In this document: positions 43,490 to 52,496 of the stretch, one piece after another
Numbering within the stretch: the first letter of the stretch is position 1
Layout: each line of letters begins with the position of its first letter
DNA from: Bacteroidales bacterium UBA4772
GTDB taxonomy: Bacteria; Bacteroidota; Bacteroidia; Bacteroidales; VadinHA17
Length of the DNA stretch: 64,000 nucleotides
Assembly (NCBI GenBank): GCA_002403305.1
Contig: DHHM01000002.1
Span: 1 to 64,000 of the forward strand
Direction of reading: 5' to 3'
Notes under the pieces: generated by a model
What the model was told of the DNA's origin: nothing
The model's input: only the letters and a program-made list of their open reading frames with translations
Databases searched by the model: none
Position numbers and translations under genes: made by a program

Positions 43490-44053
43490 ATGACTGACGA
43501 ACTGGAACTGATAAGAGATGAAGCCGATGAGAGGATGGATAAGTCCATCAGGCATCTTGAATACGAACTGTCGCACCTTCGTGCCGGACGGGCCAACCCT
43601 CTCCTGCTTGACGGTATTAATATCGACTATTACGGAACCAGCACCCCTCTCACGCAGGTATCCAACATCAACACCCCCGATGCGAGGAGCATCATCATCC
43701 AGCCCTGGGAGAAATCCATGCTGGGAGTGATCGAAAAGGCAATTCTGGCCGCAAATATCGGCATGACACCCATGAACAACGGTGAGATCATCCGCATCAA
43801 TGTGCCGCCTCTGACCGAAGAACGCCGACACCAGCTTGTCAAGCAGGTGAGACAGGAGGGAGAGACAGCCAGGATAAGCATAAGGTCAAGCCGCAAATGG
43901 TTCCTCGATGAACTGAAAAACCTTGAAAAGGATGGTCTGCCTGAGGACGAGGAGAAAAACGGACAGAAGATCATCCAGGAGATAACAGACAACCATATAG
44001 CCAGGGTAGACAAGATCATTGAGGTCAAGGAAAAAGAGATCCTGACTGTCTAG
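43490..44053 (+). CDS. frr: Ribosome recycling factor
   Basis: A 187-residue factor that splits post-termination ribosomes with EF-G. It shows the three-helix bundle segments DEADERMDKSIRHLEYELSH and HLRAGRANPLLLDGINIDYY. The domain II strands are TQVSNINTPDARSIIIQPWE and IRINVPPLTEERRHQLVKQV, followed by the C-terminal helix with RSSRKWFLDELKNLEKDGLP. Length is typical. pyrH-frr is a conserved pair. Confidence 0.97.
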   Translation: MTDELELIRDEADERMDKSIRHLEYELSHLRAGRANPLLLDGINIDYYGTSTPLTQVSNINTPDARSIIIQPWEKSMLGVIEKAILAANIGMTPMNNGEIIRINVPPLTEERRHQLVKQVRQEGETARISIRSSRKWFLDELKNLEKDGLPEDEEKNGQKIIQEITDNHIARVDKIIEVKEKEILTV

Positions 44054-44204
44054 AGACCCGGCATCAGGGGACGCTGCTGCTCCTCCTCTGCCGTGCAATG
44101 ATAGACATTCTGCCTCTAGTATAAATCAATCCTCATCCCATCGGTCCAGCTTCGCCGTCAGCCAACACCCGGCAGCAGGGATCTCCCGGCACCCCCCTTC
44201 TCAA

Positions 44205-46805
44205 ATGAAAAAGACAGCTATTATAATCCTACTCGTCGCCTGCACTCTTCACCTGCAGGCACAGATCTCTGTAGGGGGCCTTCCGCCCTCATACAAAATC
44301 CCGGCAACAAAAAGCACTGTAGCTGTCGCCAGCTACAGACTGCCGGCTATCGATACATCTGAGCTGGCACTCCAAAACCGGGAAACCTCTTTCCCGCTGA
44401 GATATGCTGTTCTGGAGGAGGTTGACCTCGACCTGAAAAAGGTGGGCACAAAATCAGTCCTTGATGATGGCAGCACACTGTGGCAATACAGGATCGATTC
44501 GCCAAATGGACTGTCACTGCAGATGATTTTCCGGAAGTATCTAATCCCCGAAGGCGCCCGCCTCTTTCTCTTTGATGAAGAGTACAAGAATGTCCGGGGA
44601 GCTTTTACCAACCGTAACATCACTGAAGAGCTCTCCTTTGTCACCGCCGACATCCCCGGTGACCACCTGATCATCGAATACCATGAGCCGGCAGATGTGC
44701 CTTTCAGTGGCGAGGTGATCATCGGCGGCATTGGGCAGGCCTATATTGACATCTTCGGGCTTAAATCGGCAAATATCGACGAGGACGGTTACATTCCGGT
44801 TAACTGCGAGGAGGGCATGCCTTACCAGGATCAGAAACATGCGGTGTGCAAGTACAGCTTCAATGACGGCACCTACAGCTATCTCTGCTCCGGAGCACTC
44901 ATCAACAACGCCAGGAATGACGGGAAACCCTATTTTCTTACGGCAGCCCATTGCCTCAATACTTCCGCGGAGGCCTCAACCATAGTTGCCTGGTTCAATT
45001 ATGAGGAGGCATCCTGCACCGGCGTTTCACTCTACAGTTCACAGACACTTACAGGTTCTTCGCTGAAGAGTACTGGTACAATGTCCGATTATACCATGCT
45101 GGAATTCAACAATCCCGTGCCAGCCTCATACCAGCCCTATTTCGCGGGATGGGATATAACAGACACTCCTCCACAATATTCGGTTGGTATACATCACCCC
45201 CATGGCTGGTTCAAGAAGATATCGCTCGACTATGATCCGGCACAATCCGTAGCAAGGGTTTTGAGTTGGGAAGGCGGTGGCAGCTCTCCGGTCAACTCTC
45301 ACTGGGATGTCTTTTTTGATGACGGAATAACTTCATCGGGATCGTCAGGGTCACCCCTGCTTGACCAGAACAGGAGAATCACCGGACAGCTTCACGGAGG
45401 AAGCACCAACGATTACTACGGAAAACTGAGCTACTCATGGACACATCCCAACAGCTCCTTCGAACCTCTCTCAACTTACCTTGACCCGGATACCACCGGC
45501 GTGACTGTTATCGACGGATACTACCCTCCGGAAACCCTTCCCGATGCCCAGTTTCTCTCGGACTTCTCCGCCGTATGCCTGGATGCGCCCTTTGAGCTCA
45601 CCGGTTTTTCAGCCTTTGACCCCCAGAGCTGGGAGTGGACTTTCAGGCCCTCCAGGGTCACGTATCACGAAGGCACTACCTCATCCTCCCAGTCACCAAA
45701 GGTCTCCCTCAACTCGGCCGTCGCCTATTCCGTGACCCTCAGGGTCACCAATGCTGCAGGCGAGGGCGCCCTGACACTCGATAACTACATCACGGCCGGC
45801 AGCTCCCTGAACCTCTCAGCATACCCAGTTAACCTGACAGACTCATGCCTTCTCTCCTTCACCTCCGTTGCAGTTGAAGCCTTCGGTGCCGATGCTTACC
45901 TCTGGACGTTGTCAGAAGATGCCGACGACTATTTTTACCTAGAGAACAATACCGTCAACCCGGCCGTAATTAAAGTGCGTGACGGCCAACAACTAACCGA
46001 AAGTACGAATATTGAGTTGACACTGACAGGAATACAGGGCACATGCCAGGCCATTCTTGCAGTGAGCATACCTCTTGAGGCCCGGACAAATGACGATATC
46101 ACGAATGCTGCTGCCCTGACAGTCGGAGAAAACGGGCCATTCTCAAACAAATGCGCCACCATACAGGATGGAGAACCCGTGCCACCGTACGACAGCTGCA
46201 CCGGACAGCTCTCATGGTGTGATGAATACGGGACAGGAGAAGATATAGTGGAGAGAAGCGTGTGGTTCACCTTCACCCCTGAAGCAAATCAGAAAATTCA
46301 GATCTTCTCTTCCGGGATGGATAACCAGATAGCCATTTACAAGGCTACCTCTCCTGCCAATATTCTCGCGGGTTTTTACAAGCTCCTGGGCGCCAATGAT
46401 GACTATACCGATTCGGACTTCAACCCTCGTATAAAATCAGTTGATGTCGAGGCCGGCAGAACATACTGGATACAGGCAGACGGCAGCGGAGGAGGCCTCG
46501 AAGGCAGCTTCTACATCACCCTGAGCGTGCTCAGCAGTGCTGAAGAGCTCTCTGCGGAAAGCCGGGAAATCAAAGTCTATCCTCAGCCTGCAGACGATGT
46601 CGTTACCATTGAGTCCGCTGATTTTGCCGGTTGTGATGAAATACGTGTTGAACTTATTGACAACAGCGGCAGGATAATATGCCAGGAGCTCTTTACCGAA
46701 TCTTCCGGCAGACTGCAACTGGTTCTGGGCGATTTGCCTCCGGGCGTCTATTTCGCCCGCATCTACTGCGGCAATAAGATCACCGTCACAAAAGTGGTTG
46801 TCTAG
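44205..46805 (+). CDS. Secreted trypsin-like serine protease with T9SS sorting domain
   Basis: An 866-residue protein. Signal peptide (AIIILLVACTLHLQAQ); a propeptide-like region; a lysyl-endopeptidase-like S1 protease domain (about residues 200-425); a PKD-like domain (about 445-535); a further beta domain; and a type A T9SS sorting domain (about 785-866, IKVYPQPADDVVTIESADF, LPPGVYFARIYCG). Catalytic residues by motif are His in LTAAHCLN (about 248), Asp in MSDYTMLEF (about 295) and Ser in SSGSSGSPLLDQ (about 379). Paired cysteines fit disulfides. It should be exported by T9SS and anchored or released. Lys specificity is likely from family but unproven. Confidence 0.9.
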   Translation: MKKTAIIILLVACTLHLQAQISVGGLPPSYKIPATKSTVAVASYRLPAIDTSELALQNRETSFPLRYAVLEEVDLDLKKVGTKSVLDDGSTLWQYRIDSPNGLSLQMIFRKYLIPEGARLFLFDEEYKNVRGAFTNRNITEELSFVTADIPGDHLIIEYHEPADVPFSGEVIIGGIGQAYIDIFGLKSANIDEDGYIPVNCEEGMPYQDQKHAVCKYSFNDGTYSYLCSGALINNARNDGKPYFLTAAHCLNTSAEASTIVAWFNYEEASCTGVSLYSSQTLTGSSLKSTGTMSDYTMLEFNNPVPASYQPYFAGWDITDTPPQYSVGIHHPHGWFKKISLDYDPAQSVARVLSWEGGGSSPVNSHWDVFFDDGITSSGSSGSPLLDQNRRITGQLHGGSTNDYYGKLSYSWTHPNSSFEPLSTYLDPDTTGVTVIDGYYPPETLPDAQFLSDFSAVCLDAPFELTGFSAFDPQSWEWTFRPSRVTYHEGTTSSSQSPKVSLNSAVAYSVTLRVTNAAGEGALTLDNYITAGSSLNLSAYPVNLTDSCLLSFTSVAVEAFGADAYLWTLSEDADDYFYLENNTVNPAVIKVRDGQQLTESTNIELTLTGIQGTCQAILAVSIPLEARTNDDITNAAALTVGENGPFSNKCATIQDGEPVPPYDSCTGQLSWCDEYGTGEDIVERSVWFTFTPEANQKIQIFSSGMDNQIAIYKATSPANILAGFYKLLGANDDYTDSDFNPRIKSVDVEAGRTYWIQADGSGGGLEGSFYITLSVLSSAEELSAESREIKVYPQPADDVVTIESADFAGCDEIRVELIDNSGRIICQELFTESSGRLQLVLGDLPPGVYFARIYCGNKITVTKVVV

Positions 46806-46914
46806 AAACTCTCCTGCGGTTACTACAGTTAATCTTATACAACCTGGCGGTGAGGGAGTCAACGGCAGAGCTTATGCTGAGGGTGATGAGATTATCTATG
46901 ATAAATAGCAGCCT

Positions 46915-47883
46915 TCATCTTCTGAAGAGAAGCCTTGTGCCCTGCGGACAGTCGCGGCAGATATCCACCGTCTGGCGGCTTTGAATAACGTCAGCCCTGA
47001 ACGCTTTGTACCTCCCGCTGCGCCATATCTCAGCAAAGCTCTGACTGCCGAGATTTCCCATTGCATGCACAGCATACTTATCGAAGCAGCACGGGACCAC
47101 ATCACCGTCAGTTGTTATCACGGCCGAGGTCCACATCCTCAGGCATCCCCTCTGTGGTGACCCGGCAGGATGCCATGTTCCGTCATCACTTCTTCTATAG
47201 CGTGATCTGCCTTGATCTGATACCCACTCTCCCGCCCTGGATGGGTCAAGTACCTGCATGCTCTTTATTATGAACCCTGCCCCAACTGATCCGGCAAAGG
47301 CAGCAGCGGCGTGCTCCTCATGCTCATTTCCACGGTGCTGCAGGAACTGCAGCACGATCTTCAGCCCGGAGCGCCTCTCCCTGACGGTGGCGGCCAGCCT
47401 CCTGATGCCCTCCGTCACAAGTTCATGATCACCGTCACGCCTGTAGATGCCATAGGTCCCCGGAGTCACTCCGTCATATGAAATGATTATCTTCTTCAAA
47501 GACGAGCCGGCCAGGCTGATGCATCTCTCCCTGTCAAGATAATGGCCGTTTGTGGCAATCGCCGGATTCATCCCCGCAAAGAGCTCCGCTATCCGGAAGA
47601 AGTCGGGGTGCATCATGGGCTCACCCTGAAAACTGAGCCAGGCAGAGAGAGTAAATCCTCTGAGCTCCTCCGCAATCTTCTCAGCGAGACTGTAACTCAG
47701 GAAACTGTTTCTCCTTTCCAGCAGTCCTGCCCCGGTTACACACTCGGGACAGGAGAGGTTGCAGACGCTGCTCAGCTCAATGCTAATCGCCGGGGGCAGG
47801 GGAGCATCAGCAGGAATACGGGCAAATCTGCCGGCTGCGTACGAAAAAACAGAGTAACTTGCATTCAGAAACCTGGAGGCCAT
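46915..47883 (-). CDS. Radical SAM/SPASM-domain protein
   Basis: About 322 residues from the ATG at 47883; a TTG eleven codons upstream is an alternative. The radical SAM cluster motif is SSVCNLSCPEC (CX3CX2C, about residue 42), followed by LSFQGEPMMHPDFF (GEP in place of GGEP) and NGHYLDRERC. The C-terminal SPASM region has cysteines in QRGCLRMW, DVVPCCFD and ICRDCPQG, which would bind an auxiliary Fe-S cluster. SPASM enzymes modify peptides or enzymes, but no small precursor peptide gene is visible nearby. Convergent with the protease gene. Substrate unknown. Confidence 0.88.
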   Translation of the reverse strand: MASRFLNASYSVFSYAAGRFARIPADAPLPPAISIELSSVCNLSCPECVTGAGLLERRNSFLSYSLAEKIAEELRGFTLSAWLSFQGEPMMHPDFFRIAELFAGMNPAIATNGHYLDRERCISLAGSSLKKIIISYDGVTPGTYGIYRRDGDHELVTEGIRRLAATVRERRSGLKIVLQFLQHRGNEHEEHAAAAFAGSVGAGFIIKSMQVLDPSRAGEWVSDQGRSRYRRSDDGTWHPAGSPQRGCLRMWTSAVITTDGDVVPCCFDKYAVHAMGNLGSQSFAEIWRSGRYKAFRADVIQSRQTVDICRDCPQGTRLLFRR

Positions 47884-47946
47884 GGCAGAGGCAAATGAAC
47901 AATTTTTTTCTCTCAATGTATAGGGTATAGGGAATGTTTCCGGTCT

Positions 47947-47954
47947 TATTTTTG
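47947..47954 (+). promoter_or_regulatory. Candidate -7 box for the signalling module
   Basis: TATTTTTG matches TAnnTTTG, 42 bp before the ATG at 47996. The -33 region is not a clear TTTG. Confidence 0.4.
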
Positions 47955-47995
47955 AAAAGAAGATCAGAAATCAGGAACCAACAAACAACACAAAA

Positions 47996-49300
47996 ATGAA
48001 AACAAAAATCTTTTACTCAGTAATAGCTTCTGCCCTCCTGCTGATAATGACGGCAGGAGATATCAATGCATCTGACTCCGTCGACAGGAACAAGAAGGAG
48101 AAGGTACAGCAGCAACTGATAACAATAAGAGGCAGGGTGGTCGATATCGAGACACGTGTCCCTCTTGTTTTTGCAGGAATAGCAGTGCAGGGAAGCAACG
48201 TATCTACCGTGACAAACCTTGACGGTGAGTTTACTCTCAAGGTCGGCAACGATCAGACCGGGAACATCGAGGTCTCCTATGTGGGCTACAAGAACAGGGT
48301 GGTGACCATCGAAGAGATGAAGACAAACGGGCAGCGAAATGTGATCGAGCTCGAGACCGCGCTGATACCTATTCAAGAGGTGATCGTAAAACCCATCTTT
48401 CCTGAAGAGATCATGCTGCAGGTCATAGACCGCTTCGATGAGAACTATCCCAAACTGCCCAATGACATGACCGGGTTTTACCGTGAAACCATCAGGAAAA
48501 ACCGAAGCTATATCTCCATCGGCGAAGCCGCTGTTGAGATATTCAAAGCCCCCTACCAGAATGACCTTCGCTTTGACGCCGTCAGGCTATACAAGGGAAG
48601 AAAGAGCAATGACGTGGAGAAGATGGATACCGTACTCTTCAAGCTTCAGGGCGGTCCTACAACCACTCTCTACCTCGACGTGGTCAAGAACCCCGAAACC
48701 TTCCTCACCAGGGAGGCACTCAACCAGTATAACCTGGAGCTGTCAAACATAGTGGTCATCGATGACAGGACAAACTATGTCATCAACTTCATTCAGAAGC
48801 CTTTCATAACCACACCCCTTTACCAGGGACGCCTCTTCATCGACATAGAGACCTACGCCGTGGCACAGGCAGAATTCGCCTTCAACCTTGAGAACAAGGA
48901 GCTCGCAGCTTCAATGTTCATCAGGAAGAAACCGATGGGAATGCAGGTGACACCCGAGATAACATCATACTACGTACGCTACCGCGAGATGGATGGCAAA
49001 TGGTACTTCAGCCACTCCAGGGCAGAGGTCAAGTTCAAGGTCAACTGGAAGAAGAAACTGTTCAATACCAACTATACCACTATGTCTGAGCTGGCAATAA
49101 CAGACCGTACAGAAGAGGATGTTGTAAAGTTTGCTGCAAGAGAGAGAATACGCCCGACCGACTTCTTCACCGAGGAGGTTGCCGCCTTTGCCGATCCCGA
49201 GTTCTGGGGCGACTATAACGTAATTGAGCCTGACCAGAGCATTGAGGCAGCCATCAGGCGACTGAGCAGAAAACTGAAATTCAGCGACAGAAACAAATAG
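47996..49300 (+). CDS. CarboxypepD_reg-domain protein, paralogue of the STN protein
   Basis: A 434-residue exported protein (signal peptide YSVIASALLLIMTAG). A carboxypeptidase-regulatory-like beta domain (about residues 42-115; ITIRGRVVDIETRVPLVFAG, VSYVGYKNRVV) precedes a large conserved domain (about 130-430: MTGFYRETIRKNRSYISIGE, AAVEIFKAPYQND, VVIDDRTNYVINF, LFIDIETYAVAQAEFAFNLE). The same domain occurs in the protein encoded at 50937. No catalytic motif is seen. It is the first gene of the module; the sigma factor gene starts 17 bp after its stop. Envelope location is likely; it may be the target, cargo or co-receptor of the signalling system. Confidence 0.82.
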   Translation: MKTKIFYSVIASALLLIMTAGDINASDSVDRNKKEKVQQQLITIRGRVVDIETRVPLVFAGIAVQGSNVSTVTNLDGEFTLKVGNDQTGNIEVSYVGYKNRVVTIEEMKTNGQRNVIELETALIPIQEVIVKPIFPEEIMLQVIDRFDENYPKLPNDMTGFYRETIRKNRSYISIGEAAVEIFKAPYQNDLRFDAVRLYKGRKSNDVEKMDTVLFKLQGGPTTTLYLDVVKNPETFLTREALNQYNLELSNIVVIDDRTNYVINFIQKPFITTPLYQGRLFIDIETYAVAQAEFAFNLENKELAASMFIRKKPMGMQVTPEITSYYVRYREMDGKWYFSHSRAEVKFKVNWKKKLFNTNYTTMSELAITDRTEEDVVKFAARERIRPTDFFTEEVAAFADPEFWGDYNVIEPDQSIEAAIRRLSRKLKFSDRNK

Positions 49301-49317
49301 ACCGCGACCATGTGCGC

Positions 49318-49854
49318 ATGAAAAATGACAGTGAGATTATAAGGAGGATCCGGAACGGAGATAAACAGGAGTTTGAAAAACTGTTCCGCTCCTCCTATGT
49401 TTCGCTGGTGCGCTACGCGAAGACCATCCTCAGAGACCATGATACGGCTGAAGAGATAGTGCAGGAACTGTTTTTCAGGCTGTGGCAGGACCGGGAGAAA
49501 CTGAATATTAAAAGCTCTTTGAACGGATATCTCTTCCGCTCTGTTCACAACAGGTCACTTCATCATATTGAACATCAGCAGGTGGTCAGCCACCATGCAG
49601 GAGAGGTAGCTGCCAGAGCAATGCTCTCCTCAGAACCGGTGACCGAAGCGATATACTACAGCGAGTTACAGGCAAAGGTAGCAGGAGTACTTGACCGGCT
49701 GCCGGAAAGATGCAGGATGATATTCAGGATGAGCAGATTCGATGGATTGAAATACAATGAGATAGCCGAGAAGCTTGTGGTTAACGTAAAGACGGTTGAA
49801 GCAGATATGGGCAAGGCACTGAGGGAATTCAGAAAAGCATTGGCAGAGCAATGA
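49318..49854 (+). CDS. ECF sigma factor
   Basis: A 178-residue sigma-70-family ECF factor from the ATG at 49318; a GTG at 49312 is an alternative. Region 2 is FEKLFRSSYVSLVRYAKTIL and DHDTAEEIVQELFFRLWQDR (about residues 17-60). Region 4 is LDRLPERCRMIFRMSRFDGL and KYNEIAEKLVVNVKTVEADM (about 122-168), a helix-turn-helix for -35 recognition. It resembles the Bacteroidota sigma factors paired with FecR-type anti-sigma proteins, and a FecR gene is next. The gene's stop codon overlaps the start of repeat copy B. Confidence 0.95.
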   Translation: MKNDSEIIRRIRNGDKQEFEKLFRSSYVSLVRYAKTILRDHDTAEEIVQELFFRLWQDREKLNIKSSLNGYLFRSVHNRSLHHIEHQQVVSHHAGEVAARAMLSSEPVTEAIYYSELQAKVAGVLDRLPERCRMIFRMSRFDGLKYNEIAEKLVVNVKTVEADMGKALREFRKALAEQ

Positions 49855-49948
49855 AACCTGCATGAGTTCATGCTTACAAAAGAATTTGACTACTATACTT
49901 CATGCAAGTTCCATTCGACCGATGAAATGAATTTAATAAACGAATGAA
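49848..49948 (+). repeat. Duplicated two-hairpin element, copy B, at the FecR gene start
   Basis: Partner of the element at 42637. Hairpin 1: AACCTGCATG (49855-49864) with CATGCAAGTT (49901-49910), again 56 nt overall, one C-A mismatch and a G-C where copy A has G-T. Hairpin 2: CATTCG (49912-49917) with CGAATG (49941-49946), with the FecR ATG (49944-49946) in the 3' arm. It fills the whole gap between the sigma and FecR genes. Confidence 0.85.
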
Positions 49949-50930
49949 AAAGATAAATAAAACAGAAAAAATGTCAGAACAGGATTGGGCTGACGCAGCC
50001 GCGTGGCTCTCTGGTGAGAGCACGGCAGGCGAAGAGGCTGCCCGTATCCTTATTAATGAGGATAATGATATAATGAAAAAGTGGGATGACCTTAAAAACA
50101 TTGATAACGAAATAATTGACGTTGACAAAGCATGGGAGAAGCTGAACCGGAGGATAGAAACAGAAACACCGGTCATAACCCTGAACAGGAGGTCATTCAT
50201 GCACTCCTTTGCAAGGATAGCCGCCACGGTCATCATCATCACGGGATTGGGATGGCTGTTTTTCAAGGTGGCAGGTCCGGAAAAGATAACTGTCTCATCG
50301 GGACACGATGAGAAGAATATCGAGGTGCTGCTCGCTGACGGAAGCAGGGTCTATCTCAACCGTGACAGCAGACTGACATATCCTGAAAATTTCGGGAGCG
50401 ACAACCGTACGGTCTCACTTGAAGGGGAAGCGTTTTTTGACATCGCCCCCGACACATCACGCCCCTTCATCATTGATGCCGGCAATGCCAGCGTCAAAGT
50501 GGTGGGTACCTCATTCAGCGTCATGACTGACAACGGCAACAACGAAGTTGAGGTCTATGTAGAATCCGGCACTGTGATGCTCTCCAGTAAAGACGGAGAA
50601 CAAAATGTGACACTGGAGCCGCAGTTCATAGGACGGATATCTGACAGGGGTTCATCACATACGGTCAACAGAGATGCCAACTATCTCTCATGGCACACCG
50701 ACATGCTTATCTTTGACGGGGAGAGGCTGGAGACGGTCTTCGCAGATCTCAAACGCACTTTCAACATAGATATCGTGGCCGCAGACCCTGCCATCAACGA
50801 CTACCGGCTGACCTCCCCCTTTGTGGCTCAACCCCACGATACAATTATTAAGGTAATTTGCACTACCTTCAACCTTCATTCTGTCAGGGAGGAGGGTGTT
50901 TACAGGCTTTATCCCGGGCAGATACGGTAA
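49944..50930 (+). CDS. FecR-family anti-sigma factor
   Basis: A 328-residue single-pass membrane protein. The cytoplasmic N-terminus (SEQDWADAAAWLSGESTAGE) would bind the sigma factor. A transmembrane helix lies at about residues 90-108 (AATVIIITGLGWLFF). A periplasmic FecR domain follows (about 115-215; VLLADGSRVYLNRDSRLTYP, EAFFDIAPDTSRPFIIDAGN), and a C-terminal DUF4974-type STN-like domain (about 255-325; DGERLETVFADLKRTFNIDI). It should relay a surface signal to the sigma factor. Its start codon lies within repeat copy B; ATG 49971 is an alternative start. Confidence 0.94.
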   Translation: MKKINKTEKMSEQDWADAAAWLSGESTAGEEAARILINEDNDIMKKWDDLKNIDNEIIDVDKAWEKLNRRIETETPVITLNRRSFMHSFARIAATVIIITGLGWLFFKVAGPEKITVSSGHDEKNIEVLLADGSRVYLNRDSRLTYPENFGSDNRTVSLEGEAFFDIAPDTSRPFIIDAGNASVKVVGTSFSVMTDNGNNEVEVYVESGTVMLSSKDGEQNVTLEPQFIGRISDRGSSHTVNRDANYLSWHTDMLIFDGERLETVFADLKRTFNIDIVAADPAINDYRLTSPFVAQPHDTIIKVICTTFNLHSVREEGVYRLYPGQIR

Positions 50931-50936
50931 CAACCG

Positions 50937-52496
50937 ATGTGGCCGACAGGTTCAGCGAGAAACAGGGGGATCGCGTTTGCCGCCCTGCTTTTGCTGCCGT
51001 TACAGCTGTTTTCTCAGAATAACATCCTTGATAGAGAGATCCGGCTGCCCGGCAACAGTATCAGGGTCTCAAAGGCACTCAGCGAGGTAAGCAGACTTAC
51101 CGGCTACCTTTTTACCTATGACTCCCGGATAATCAACTCAGACAGGACCTTTTCACTTCCCTCCAATGATATGCCGCTCAGGGAGCTGCTTGATTCGGTG
51201 TCGGACGACCCTGACGTCAGAGTCTCAGTGATAGGGAAACACATCATATTATACCGCGAGGCTGACATCAGGCCTGACTGCGGTAAGGAAAATGACCCCA
51301 CCCCGGCGGTGATCCAGATAAGCGGCAGGATCACCGATGCGGAGACAGCGGAGCCACTGCCCTATGCTACCATAGGTATCAGCCATCGCGGGAGAGGTAC
51401 GGTGACAAACTTCAACGGTGACTTCATCCTGAGGCTGAATAGCCAGTTCGTTGAAGACACATTATCAGTATCATACGTTGGTTATGTCAACAGGCTGATA
51501 CCGGTCAGGAGCCTTACGGGCAATATCCTGACCATCAGCATGGAGAGAGACTATATCCCCATCCCGGAGATAATCATCAGGGCTCAGGACCCTCGCCTGA
51601 TCATCAGGAAAATCCTCTCTTCCGTAGCCGCCAACTACGGAACCACCCCTACCCTCCTTACCGGATTCTACCGCGAAGGGGTCTACCGAAAGAAGGAGCC
51701 ACAGGTCTATTCCGAGGCGGTGGTGCAGATTTACAAGAGCCCGTATGCAAGATCACTGCAGAACGACCAGATTAAGGTTCTGCGCAGCCGTAAGATCGAG
51801 AACCTGGAGGTTAAGGATACCCTGGCCGTCAGGCTTAAGGCAGGACTGAGTGCAACGCTTACACTCGACGTCATGAGAAACCTGTTCGATTTTCTTGACC
51901 CCGCATCATTCGATTCCTATGAATATCATCTGACAGATATAGTAACAATAGACGACCAGTCGGCATTTGTGGTATCATTCCGCCAGAGGGAGGATATTAC
52001 CGAACCACTGATGCAGGGCGACATCTATATCAACGTCGAGAGCTATGCCGTCATGCTTGCCGATTTTGAGATCAACCCTCTCTATATTGACCGGACAGGC
52101 ACATCATATATAAGCAGGCTGCCCCGTTCCTATTCCATGAAGCCGGAATATGTCAGGTACAGGACCCGCTACCGCTATGTTGAAGGACGATACTTCCTGT
52201 CACACGTAAGGGGAGACCTGGGCTTCATGGCCAGGGGCAGGAAGAAGCTTTTTAGCAGCCGATTCAACATATTTTTTGAGCTGGCAGTTACAGACCACCG
52301 TACAACCGGTGTCGCACGCTTCGATCATGATGAGCTGGCCCCGGCATATTCGGTATTCTCAAATACCATTACCGGATATGACGCCGGATTCTGGAAAGGC
52401 TTCGATTTCCTTAAGCCTGAAGAAGATCTTGTTGAAGCACTGCAAAGGCTGCAGATACGACTTGGTGAATTCGCCGGTCAGGATTCCCCTCAGTAG
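50937..52496 (+). CDS. STN + CarboxypepD_reg surface-signalling-like protein without barrel
   Basis: A 519-residue exported protein whose gene begins 6 bp after the FecR stop. Order: signal peptide (AFAALLLLPLQLFSQ); an STN domain (about residues 27-105; ALSEVSRLTGYLFTYDSRII, MPLRELLDSVSDDPDV); a CarboxypepD_reg domain (about 120-205; ISGRITDAETAEPLPYATIG, VSYVGYVNRLI); then the large domain shared with the protein encoded at 47996 (about 215-510; LTGFYREGVYRKKEPQVYSE, VVQIYKSPYARS, DIYINVESYAVMLADFEINP). In typical systems the STN protein next to FecR is a TonB-dependent transporter; here no plug or barrel is present. Its stop overlaps the end of the convergent OmpA gene. Confidence 0.82.
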   Translation: MWPTGSARNRGIAFAALLLLPLQLFSQNNILDREIRLPGNSIRVSKALSEVSRLTGYLFTYDSRIINSDRTFSLPSNDMPLRELLDSVSDDPDVRVSVIGKHIILYREADIRPDCGKENDPTPAVIQISGRITDAETAEPLPYATIGISHRGRGTVTNFNGDFILRLNSQFVEDTLSVSYVGYVNRLIPVRSLTGNILTISMERDYIPIPEIIIRAQDPRLIIRKILSSVAANYGTTPTLLTGFYREGVYRKKEPQVYSEAVVQIYKSPYARSLQNDQIKVLRSRKIENLEVKDTLAVRLKAGLSATLTLDVMRNLFDFLDPASFDSYEYHLTDIVTIDDQSAFVVSFRQREDITEPLMQGDIYINVESYAVMLADFEINPLYIDRTGTSYISRLPRSYSMKPEYVRYRTRYRYVEGRYFLSHVRGDLGFMARGRKKLFSSRFNIFFELAVTDHRTTGVARFDHDELAPAYSVFSNTITGYDAGFWKGFDFLKPEEDLVEALQRLQIRLGEFAGQDSPQ

